Part shown: positions 1-5,452 of the stretch, piece by piece
Position numbering within the stretch: position 1 is the first letter of the stretch
Layout of the letters: each line of letters begins with the position of its first letter
Source: Alphaproteobacteria bacterium
GTDB lineage: Bacteria; Pseudomonadota; Alphaproteobacteria; ATCC43930; CGMCC-115725
DNA length: 6,089 nucleotides
Direction of reading: 5' to 3'
NCBI GenBank assembly: GCA_019237175.1
Contig: JAFAHP010000816.1
Location: 1-6,089, forward strand
Notes under the pieces: model-generated
Database searches by the model: none
What the model saw: only the letters and a program-made list of their open reading frames with translations
What the model was told of the DNA's origin: nothing
Position numbers and translations under genes: made by a program

Positions 1-37
1 CAATCCGGCAAGCGCTGTGCCGTGCGGCGCCAACCAA

Positions 38-72
38 ACTGATGAGCGAGAGCACTGAGTCTCGATCAGTGC
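38..72 (-). terminator. Nested inverted repeats past the monooxygenase stop; possible terminator
   Basis: Two mutually exclusive stems are visible. One pairs ACTGAT (38-43) plus CGAGA (47-51) with TCTCG (60-64) plus ATCAGT (65-70): 11 pairs, a GAG bulge and an 8-nt loop. The other pairs GCACTGA (52-58) with TCAGTGC (66-72) over a 7-nt loop. A further small stem, GTGCC/GGCAC (69-73/77-81), adjoins. The structure lies about 50 bp beyond the minus-strand stop at 124-126, where a terminator would be expected. On the minus strand only a weak T-rich stretch (TTTGGTTGG) follows, so a classical rho-independent terminator is not certain. No gene is supported in 1-123. Confidence 0.35.
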
Positions 73-123
73 CTGTGGCACCGACAACTGACGATGCCCG
101 CGCCCTCTGGCCTGCCGCTCGGG

Positions 124-1419
124 TCAAAATTCGAGCAGATTGTCGCGGAACAGGGCATGGTTGTAGCGTGAGCGCATCAGGCGCCGGCGCTGCAGAGCAG
201 GGGCCAGCCCGTCGGTGATCTCCCCGATCGTGCGGCGGGTCAACCCCTCGGTGATCATCAATCCGTCGCCGCCGATTTCGGCGATCGCCTCGCCCATGTC
301 CGCGGCAACGCTGTCGGGCGTCCCGACGAAATCGACGCCGCCACTGGCCGGGTCGCTGAGCGCCTCGCGCAACGTTCGGGCCCCGGTCCCGGAAGTGTAA
401 AGCGTCGTAAGCGACCGCGACGCATTGGTTTGGATGTCCGGCAGCGGCGCGTCAAGATCGAAACGCGAGAAATCGATGCCGCTCAGAAACGACAGTTGCG
501 CCAGTCGCGGCTCGAGATTCTCAGCCATCGCGCGATCAAGCCGCTCTTTCTTGTCGTGCGCTTCCTGCATGGTTTCGCCGAGCACGATTCCGGTGCAGAA
601 CATGACCTTGCAGCGCTTCGGGTCGCGTCCGCACTCGATCATCCGCGCGATGACCTCGCTGCGATAGGCCTTCGCGCCGTCAATCCCGCGGGCGCGCGCG
701 ACGATCGTGTCGGCGTGCTTTGCCGCAAACGCGATCCCGGCCGGCGAACCGCCGGCTTGGCAGATCACTGGACGGCCCTGCGGACCCGCGGGCGCATTCA
801 GCGGGCCGCGCGACCTGTAATAACGGCCTTCGAACTCGATCGGATGCACCTTGCGGTTGTCGGCAAAAGCGCCGCTCTCCGGGTCGGCGACAACGGCACC
901 CGGCTCCCATGATTCCCATAGCCGATTGACGACCTCGATCCATTCGTCCGCCATTTCATAGCGCAGATCATGCTCGTAATGCCGATCCAGGCCGAAGTTC
1001 TGCGCGGTCCGGTCGTTGTGAGCGGTAACCAGGTTCAGCCCGACGCGGCCGCCCGTCAGGTGATCGAGTGTCACCGCCAAGCGTGCGGCCAGATAGGGCG
1101 GGTAGAACCCCGTTGTTATTGTTGGGACGAGACCCAGACGCGATGTCGCGTGGCCAAGCAGCGGTATCAGCGGCATCGGGTCGAGCTTGGGCACGGTGGC
1201 CGCGTTTCGCAGGTGCCACTCCGACGAGCCGCGATAGGCATCGGTCACAAATGAGCCGTCTTCGATCATTAGGTAGTCGAAGCACGCGCGGTCCATCGCG
1301 CGGGCAAGATCGGTCAGTAGTTCGCCGCTCGCCCAATCGGAGCCGATCGAGCCGGACCACGGTTGGTTCCAGGCATGCACGGAGTAGCCCCTTCCAACGA
1401 ACCAGCCGAGATGCAGCAA
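124..1419 (-). CDS. NtaA/SnaA/DszA-family FMN-dependent monooxygenase
   Basis: This 431-residue protein is a flavin-dependent monooxygenase of the bacterial luciferase superfamily, in the group containing nitrilotriacetate (NtaA), EDTA (EmoA), pristinamycin (SnaA) and dibenzothiophene sulfone (DszA) monooxygenases. These cytoplasmic two-component enzymes use FMNH2 from a separate reductase plus O2, often to break C-N or C-S bonds. Visible landmarks are the first beta strand LGWFVG (4-9) with HAW (15-17), LDHLTGGRVGLNLVT (118-132), NFGLDRHYEHDLRY (141-154), the segment GPLNAPAGPQGRPVICQAGG (205-224), and a C-terminal segment with VGTPDSVAADM (365-375). Length is normal for the family. The start is TTG: the next in-frame ATG (residue 42) would remove the conserved first strand. 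It is transcribed away from the transporter operon, from a sigma-54 type promoter in the shared gap. No reductase gene is in the window. The family is confident; the substrate is unknown. Confidence 0.93.
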   Translation of the reverse strand: MLHLGWFVGRGYSVHAWNQPWSGSIGSDWASGELLTDLARAMDRACFDYLMIEDGSFVTDAYRGSSEWHLRNAATVPKLDPMPLIPLLGHATSRLGLVPTITTGFYPPYLAARLAVTLDHLTGGRVGLNLVTAHNDRTAQNFGLDRHYEHDLRYEMADEWIEVVNRLWESWEPGAVVADPESGAFADNRKVHPIEFEGRYYRSRGPLNAPAGPQGRPVICQAGGSPAGIAFAAKHADTIVARARGIDGAKAYRSEVIARMIECGRDPKRCKVMFCTGIVLGETMQEAHDKKERLDRAMAENLEPRLAQLSFLSGIDFSRFDLDAPLPDIQTNASRSLTTLYTSGTGARTLREALSDPASGGVDFVGTPDSVAADMGEAIAEIGGDGLMITEGLTRRTIGEITDGLAPALQRRRLMRSRYNHALFRDNLLEF

Positions 1420-1422
1420 GCG

Positions 1423-1430
1423 CTCCTCCC
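1423..1430 (-). promoter_or_regulatory. Ribosome binding site deciding the TTG start of the monooxygenase
   Basis: Read on the minus strand, GGGAGGAG ends 3 nt before the TTG at 1419-1417, and its GGAGG core lies 5 nt from it. This strong site with no nearby ATG supports TTG as the true start. A CTG one codon further in (1416-1414) is the only close alternative. Confidence 0.75.
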
Positions 1431-1439
1431 TTCGCGGTC

Positions 1440-1462
1440 TGCCGATCAGCCCGCAATCGGCA
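1440..1462. repeat. Inverted repeat TGCCGAT-N9-ATCGGCA, candidate operator
   Basis: The two perfect 7-bp arms are at 1440-1446 and 1456-1462, with a 9-bp spacer. The repeat overlaps the minus-strand sigma-54 type promoter and its predicted start point near 1441. It is centred about 85 bp upstream of the predicted plus-strand start near 1536, a distance at which sigma-54 activators often bind. It could be an activator site for the operon, a repressor site for the monooxygenase, or a chance dyad. It does not match the NtrC consensus. Confidence 0.35.
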
Positions 1463-1467
1463 TGCCA
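1452..1467 (-). promoter_or_regulatory. Sigma-54 (RpoN) type promoter of the monooxygenase gene
   Basis: On the minus strand the sequence reads TGGCAT-GCCGA-TTGCG against the sigma-54 consensus TGGCAC-N5-TTGCW. The invariant GG (1466-1465) and GC (1454-1453) are exactly 10 nt apart and 9 of 11 positions match. Placing the C of GC at -12 puts transcription start near 1441. That gives a leader of about 22 nt holding the ribosome binding site at 1430-1423 and the TTG start at 1419. The geometry is coherent, but there is no experimental support. Confidence 0.55.
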
Positions 1468-1488
1468 TTTTGCGCATATTCAGACCCG

Positions 1489-1510
1489 GCGCCGCTATTA
1501 CCTCCGGCGC
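1489..1510. repeat. Inverted repeat GCGCCG-N10-CGGCGC in the divergent gap
   Basis: The perfect 6-bp arms (1489-1494 and 1505-1510) flank the AT-richer segment CTATTACCTC. The repeat ends at the first base of the plus-strand sigma-54 type promoter. It could be a protein-binding site, but such GC-rich dyads also arise by chance in DNA of this composition. Confidence 0.2.
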
Positions 1511-1525
1511 GGCACGCGCTTTGCT
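1510..1525 (+). promoter_or_regulatory. Sigma-54 (RpoN) type promoter of the transporter/amidase operon
   Basis: The sequence CGGCAC-GCGCT-TTGCT matches the sigma-54 consensus TGGCAC-N5-TTGCW at 10 of 11 positions; only the first T is replaced by C. The diagnostic GG (1511-1512) and GC (1523-1524) are separated by exactly 10 nt. With the C of GC at -12, transcription would begin near 1536, giving a leader of about 52 nt that includes the hairpin at 1540-1567 and the ribosome binding site at 1574-1580. Sigma-54 promoters need an ATP-dependent enhancer-binding activator, typical of nitrogen-source genes. No such activator gene is in the window. Confidence 0.68.
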
Positions 1526-1539
1526 TCGCCAAAGGACAT

Positions 1540-1567
1540 GGGCTGCGGCACCGACCCGCCGCAGCCC
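1540..1567. promoter_or_regulatory. Perfect 10-bp hairpin/palindrome in the operon leader
   Basis: GGGCTGCGGC (1540-1549) pairs without mismatch to GCCGCAGCCC (1558-1567) across the 8-nt loop ACCGACCC. In RNA this is a very stable stem beginning about 4 nt after the predicted transcription start and ending 6 nt before the ribosome binding site. No T-run follows, so it is not an intrinsic terminator. As DNA it is a palindrome centred about 113 bp upstream of the predicted monooxygenase start, a typical place for an enhancer-binding-protein site. It may therefore protect the mRNA 5' end, tune translation, or bind a regulator. Confidence 0.5.
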
Positions 1568-1573
1568 TCGGTT

Positions 1574-1580
1574 GGAGGGA
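1574..1580 (+). promoter_or_regulatory. Ribosome binding site setting the binding-protein start
   Basis: GGAGGGA lies 7 nt before the ATG at 1588. A GTG at 1582 is in the same frame but only 1 nt away, too close to be used. The frame is open further upstream to an ATG at 1363, but that extension runs into the divergent gene and would place non-secretory sequence ahead of the signal peptide, so 1588 is preferred. Confidence 0.75.
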
Positions 1581-1587
1581 CGTGCGC

Positions 1588-2448
1588 ATGCGCAGCTTTA
1601 TTTTCGCGGCCGCAAAGATCCTTGCCGGTGGAGCTTTCGCGGCATCGGCAGCCTGGGCCGCGGAAAAATGCGAGCCAGGCGCGCTTGCCGGCAAATATCC
1701 CTCGCTCGCCGGCAAGACGATCCGGGTTGCTCAGGACCCGCAGGGCGGACCGCCTTATTCGTTTCGCGATCCGGAAAATTTCGACAACATTATCGGTCTC
1801 GATGCCGATACCGTGCGTGCAGCCTTCGATTGCATCGGCGTGCCGTTCGAGTTCAAGACCGGCAGCTGGTCCGGGCTGCTGCCCGCGGTGATCGCGGGCC
1901 AGGCCGACGTGATGTGGAGCAACCTCTATTACACACCGGCGCGGGCGGAGCAGGTCGATTTCGTAACCTATCGCCTGGCGGCAACGCGCGGCATCGTCCG
2001 CAAAGGCAACCCGAAGAATGTCCACGCACTCGAAGACGCGTGCGGCGTGCGCGCCGCCGCCGGCCTCGGCACGGTCGAGGAGGCGATGTTCCGGGGCATC
2101 AGCGAAAAATGTGTCGCGGCGGGCAAGCCGGCACTCGAAATCGTCACCTACCCCGACCGGCCGACCGGCATCCGCATGCTGTTGAACGACCGCGCCGATC
2201 TGATGATGGGCGATTCCGGCGGCGGCGCCTATACAGTGAAGCTTTACCCGAACGATTTGGAAAGCGGCTACGTGATCCTCACCGATTACAAGGTCGGGCC
2301 TGGGATCAGCAAGTCGATGCCGGAACTGCGGCAAGCCGTATTCGATGTGATGCAGATCCTGCAGGCAGACGGCACAGAAAAGCAGCTGATGGTCAAATAC
2401 GATGTCGACCCCGAATTGCAGCGGCCCGCCGCGATATTCACCAAATAG
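1588..2448 (+). CDS. Periplasmic amino-acid-type solute-binding protein (family 3)
   Basis: This 286-residue protein is the extracytoplasmic binding component of a polar-amino-acid ABC importer (HisJ/GlnH-like, SBP_bac_3). Residues 1-25 form a Sec signal peptide with R2, K10 and an alanine-rich core. Cleavage is likely after A24 or A25 in AWAAEK; there is no lipobox, so it is soluble rather than a lipoprotein. Family features are IRVAQDPQGGPPYSF (45-59), GLDADTVRAAFDCIG (70-84), the hinge-side GQADVMW (104-110), TPARAEQVDF (116-125) with the usual ligand-contacting arginine region around R119, and GDSGGGAY (208-215), which supplies the carboxylate normally contacting the ligand amino group. 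Four cysteines (28, 82, 152, 175) could form periplasmic disulfides. It is the first gene of the operon, 38 nt before the fused permease/ATPase. The ligand is probably zwitterionic or amino-acid-like; identity is not readable. Confidence 0.92.
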   Translation: MRSFIFAAAKILAGGAFAASAAWAAEKCEPGALAGKYPSLAGKTIRVAQDPQGGPPYSFRDPENFDNIIGLDADTVRAAFDCIGVPFEFKTGSWSGLLPAVIAGQADVMWSNLYYTPARAEQVDFVTYRLAATRGIVRKGNPKNVHALEDACGVRAAAGLGTVEEAMFRGISEKCVAAGKPALEIVTYPDRPTGIRMLLNDRADLMMGDSGGGAYTVKLYPNDLESGYVILTDYKVGPGISKSMPELRQAVFDVMQILQADGTEKQLMVKYDVDPELQRPAAIFTK

Positions 2449-2486
2449 CCGGCCGCATCGCGCTACCGCCGAATCGAAACCCGCCG

Positions 2487-4079
2487 ATGCCGATCGAGAT
2501 CCTAACCTATCTTGGATCGCGGTTCTTGCTCGATGGCGCGGTGCTGGCGATCGAGATCGCCGCCGTTTCGATGGTCTTTGGTCTTGCGCTCGCGCTCGGC
2601 CTTGCGCTGATGCGGCTGTCCCGGCATGCGACGCTGAGCGGTCCGGCCTGGTGCTATATCTGGTTCATTCGCGGTACGCCGCTGTTGTTGCAGCTGGTCT
2701 TTATCTATGACGTGCTGCCGGCGGTCGGGATCAAGCTGGATACCTTTGCCACAGCGGTCATCGGGTTCTCTCTGAACGAGGCCGCCTTCAGCGCTGAGAT
2801 CATCCGCGGTGGCATCTTGTCGGTCAACCGCAGCCAAATCATTGCTGCGGCCGCGCTCGGCATGTCGGGTCCGCTGACCTTTCGCCGGATCATCCTGCCG
2901 CAGGCGATGCGCGTGATCCTGCCCGGCATTGCCAATCAGGCAATCAGCATGATCAAGAGCACCTCGATCGCCTCGGTCATCCTGGTGAACGAGTTGACCT
3001 TCCGGGCCGAGCAGATCGTCGGACAGAACTTCAAATTCTTTACTGTGTTCACCGCGGCGGCGTTGATTTACCTGGCAATGACCAGCTGCGTAGCGGTCGG
3101 GCAAATCGCGGCCGAGAGGCGCTTCGATTTCCTCCGCGAGCCGGGCGAAGACCGTCTTGTTCGGCTCGCGGCAAAATTGGGTCTGGGTGGGCGGGAAAAA
3201 CAAATTGAAGCGCCACAGCCGGTGGTGCCGCGCCCGGAATCGCTTCCGGCGCTCATCAATGACATTTGCCAGGATATCGCCGTCACGAATGCGGGGCCGG
3301 TCGTGGTCTGCCGGAATGTGCAGAAGTCTTACGGCGACCGGCAGGTTCTGAACAGCATCGACCTGACCGTGAATCGCGGAGAGGTCGTCGTCATCATGGG
3401 GCCGAGCGGCTCGGGCAAGAGCACATTATTGCGTATGATCAACCATCTCGAACCGCTTGACTGGGGCGAGATTACCGTCGACGGCCGGCACGTCGGTTAC
3501 CGGCGCATGCCCGGAGGAGGATTGCTGCCAACCGGCAATATTGCCCGGGCGCGCGCCGATGCGCGGATCGGCATGGTGTTTCAGCACCTCAACTTATTCG
3601 AGCACCTGAGCGCTCTGGAAAACCTCGCCGAGGCGCCCATCCGGGTCTATCGCCAGCCACCGGACCGGGCGCGCGAGATCGGCCTACGGCTGCTTGCCGG
3701 GGTCGGTCTCCGCGAGCATGTCAATCATTTGCCGCATCACTTGTCCGGCGGGCAGCAGCAGCGCGTCGCGATCGCCCGCGCGCTGGCGGTGTCGCCCCGG
3801 GTGATCTTATTCGACGAGCCGACCTCGGCACTCGATCCCGAGCTGGTCGGAGAGGTGCTCGGGGTCATCCGTGGGCTCGCCGAGGCCGGCATGACGATGA
3901 TCATCGTCACCCACGAGGTTCGGTTCGCGCGCGAGGTCGCCGACCGCATCGTCTTCATGGATGCCGGCATCGTCGTCGAAGAAGGACCGCCCGCCAAACT
4001 GCTCGATCATCCAGTGCAGGATCGTACACGCCGCTTCCTGCGCATGGTCGGCCACAAAGAGCACATCGCTGCGGCATGA
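2487..4079 (+). CDS. Fused ABC permease/ATPase of a polar-amino-acid-type importer
   Basis: One 530-residue chain carries both the membrane and motor parts of a HisMQP-type importer. Residues 1-210 are the permease, with about five hydrophobic segments (roughly 14-42, 55-80, 87-107, 147-170, 184-207), the RGTPLLLQ motif (62-69) and the cytoplasmic coupling loop ending LGMSGPLTFRRIILPQA (124-140). A linker (about 211-270) leads to the ATPase: Walker A GPSGSGKST (305-313, K311), Q-loop Q366 in VFQHLNLF, signature LSGGQQQR (419-426), Walker B ILFDEP (440-445, E444), D-loop SALD and switch H476. All catalytic residues are present. It would act as a homodimer in the inner membrane with the upstream binding protein. 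ATG 2487 has no clear ribosome binding site, but no start codon lies just upstream and the membrane segment follows directly. Fused permease-ATPases of this family are known but less common than separate subunits. The coupling loop is atypical (see findings). Confidence 0.93.
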   Translation: MPIEILTYLGSRFLLDGAVLAIEIAAVSMVFGLALALGLALMRLSRHATLSGPAWCYIWFIRGTPLLLQLVFIYDVLPAVGIKLDTFATAVIGFSLNEAAFSAEIIRGGILSVNRSQIIAAAALGMSGPLTFRRIILPQAMRVILPGIANQAISMIKSTSIASVILVNELTFRAEQIVGQNFKFFTVFTAAALIYLAMTSCVAVGQIAAERRFDFLREPGEDRLVRLAAKLGLGGREKQIEAPQPVVPRPESLPALINDICQDIAVTNAGPVVVCRNVQKSYGDRQVLNSIDLTVNRGEVVVIMGPSGSGKSTLLRMINHLEPLDWGEITVDGRHVGYRRMPGGGLLPTGNIARARADARIGMVFQHLNLFEHLSALENLAEAPIRVYRQPPDRAREIGLRLLAGVGLREHVNHLPHHLSGGQQQRVAIARALAVSPRVILFDEPTSALDPELVGEVLGVIRGLAEAGMTMIIVTHEVRFAREVADRIVFMDAGIVVEEGPPAKLLDHPVQDRTRRFLRMVGHKEHIAAA

Positions 4080-5359
4080 ACCTCAGCACCAGCATGGATG
4101 GACAGCTGAACCACCACCTGCTGCCGGCAACACCGGAGACCGTGCATTGGGGGTTTTTCAGCCGTTCGCTGAAGCCCGTTCTCTCGGTCGCCTCCGGCGA
4201 TTTCGTGACGATCGAGACGCTGACCCACCACGCCTATGATGACCATGCGCGCATGATCCAGGGGGATACCGGCGCGGAGAGCGTGTTCCGCTGGACGAAG
4301 GACGAGAAGGCTGTCGACAGGCGGGGCGCCGGGCCTCTGGATGCGTCGATCCATGGCCGCGGCGCCGGCGAGGGCTTCGGCGTTCATATCTGCACCGGCC
4401 CGATCTTCGTCCGCGATGCCGAGCCTGGCGACGTGCTCGAAGTGCGCATCCTCGACGTCCGGCCGCGCCCTTGCCGCAACCCAGCTTTTTCGGGCCGCGC
4501 CTTCGGCAGCAACGCCGCGGCATGGTGGGGATTCCACTACAACGATCTGCTGACCGAGCCGAAGCCGCGCGAGGTCATCACGATATACGAGATTGATGCA
4601 GCGCAGAGCCAAAACTGGGCGCGTGCGGTCTACAATTACCGCTGGGTACCGCAGACCGACCCTTTCGGAGTGACACACCGTGTAATCGACTACCCCGGAG
4701 TGCCGGTCGACCACGCCCTGGTCGAGAAAAAGCATGGGATCCTCAACGGAGTGCGCATCCCGATACGACCGCATTTCGGGGTCATGGCACTGGCGCCAAA
4801 GGAGGCCGAGTTCGTTGATTCGGTCCCGCCCGGCTATTTCGGTGGCAACGTCGATAATTGGCGGATCGGCAAGGGTGCGGTTATGTACTACCCGATCGCG
4901 GTTCCGGGCGCATTGTTCTCGGTCGGCGACCCGCATGCCAGCCAGGGAGATTCCGAACTGTGCGGCACCGCTATCGAATGCTCGCTGACTGGCACTTTCC
5001 AGCTGGCTTTACACAAGCAGCACCACCTCGCCGGGACCCCGCTCGCCGGACTTGACTACCCGCTCCTGGAGACATCAGACGAATGGGTCGTGCACGGGTT
5101 CAGCTTTGCAAATTATCTGGCTGAACTCGGCAACAACGCACAGACCGAGATCTTTGTCAGATCTTCGCTCGACGCGGCGATGCGCGACGCGTTCCGCAAA
5201 ATGCGCCATTTTCTGATGGCGACGAAGGGGCTTACCGAGGACGAAGCGATTTCGCTAATGTCGGTCGCCGTCGATTTCGGCGTGACCCAGGTGGTCGACG
5301 CCAATTGGGGCGTCCATGCGATCCTGAAGAAGGCGATTTTCGCCGGCGACACGAGATGA
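4076..5359 (+). CDS. Acetamidase/formamidase-family amide hydrolase
   Basis: This 427-residue protein belongs to the FmdA/AmdA family, cytoplasmic enzymes that hydrolyse short amides such as formamide or acetamide to ammonium and the carboxylate. Recognisable stretches are HWGFFS (24-29), SGDFVTIET (40-48), GPIFVRDAEPGDVLEVRI (108-125), HFGVMALAP (233-241), GYFGGNVDNWRIGKG (253-267), GDPHASQGDSELCGTAIE (284-301) with the conserved acid and histidine residues of the family, and a C-terminal VDFGVTQVVDANWGVHA (399-415). It is slightly longer than the roughly 400-residue classical enzymes, mainly at the N-terminus and the 130-220 region, so the real amide may be larger. The ATG overlaps the preceding TGA as ATGA, implying coupled translation with the transporter; an ATG at 4094 is an alternative start. 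The context suggests it acts on the imported compound or on the monooxygenase product and releases nitrogen. Family assignment is strong; substrate is inferred. Confidence 0.92.
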   Translation: MNLSTSMDGQLNHHLLPATPETVHWGFFSRSLKPVLSVASGDFVTIETLTHHAYDDHARMIQGDTGAESVFRWTKDEKAVDRRGAGPLDASIHGRGAGEGFGVHICTGPIFVRDAEPGDVLEVRILDVRPRPCRNPAFSGRAFGSNAAAWWGFHYNDLLTEPKPREVITIYEIDAAQSQNWARAVYNYRWVPQTDPFGVTHRVIDYPGVPVDHALVEKKHGILNGVRIPIRPHFGVMALAPKEAEFVDSVPPGYFGGNVDNWRIGKGAVMYYPIAVPGALFSVGDPHASQGDSELCGTAIECSLTGTFQLALHKQHHLAGTPLAGLDYPLLETSDEWVVHGFSFANYLAELGNNAQTEIFVRSSLDAAMRDAFRKMRHFLMATKGLTEDEAISLMSVAVDFGVTQVVDANWGVHAILKKAIFAGDTR

Positions 5360-5392
5360 TTGGGCCGGGCATCGGGCTGCGACCGGATCCCC

Positions 5393-5422
5393 GACCCGTC
5401 ATTTAACGGCGATGTTCGGGTC
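5393..5422. terminator. Possible hairpin terminator between convergent genes
   Basis: GACCCG (5393-5398) plus CAT (5400-5402) pair with ATG (5412-5414) plus CGGGTC (5417-5422), leaving a small internal loop and a 9-nt apical loop. It lies 33 nt after the amidase stop and 30 nt after the Rieske-oxygenase stop, in the 93-bp convergent gap. Neither strand has a clear T-run after the stem, so it may be an inefficient or factor-dependent terminator serving both directions. A competing stem, TCGGG/CCCGA (5372-5376/5390-5394), overlaps it. Confidence 0.3.
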
Positions 5423-5452
5423 ACCGCCCGCGTGATATCGCGCAGCCGTGGC

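Noticed and set aside
430..912. 160-codon plus-strand frame opposite the monooxygenase
   Set aside because: It is antisense to a conserved enzyme, has no independent start signal and no recognisable fold.
1470..1500. Sigma-70 like pair TTGCGC and CTATTA on the plus strand
   Set aside because: The spacing is 19 nt and both boxes are poor. The sigma-54 type element just downstream is far closer to its consensus.
1498..2334. 278-codon minus-strand frame opposite the binding protein
   Set aside because: It is antisense to a well-supported gene, with low-complexity basic composition and no domain. It also crosses the promoter region.
1068..2486. A plus-strand frame open for about 1.4 kb ahead of the fused transporter, in frame with it
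   Set aside because: It runs antisense to the monooxygenase and out of frame through the binding protein. Its translation is Arg/Ser/Pro-rich with no domain, while the permease begins naturally at ATG 2487.
2449..2486. Possible separate promoter or attenuator between binding protein and fused transporter
   Set aside because: The 38-nt gap shows no promoter boxes, no clear hairpin with a T-run and no ribosome binding site. It is best read as an ordinary operon gap.
4007..4936. 309-codon minus-strand frame opposite the amidase
   Set aside because: It is a GC-rich shadow of a clearly conserved plus-strand enzyme. Its composition is Arg/Asp/Ala-rich with no recognisable motif or ribosome binding site.
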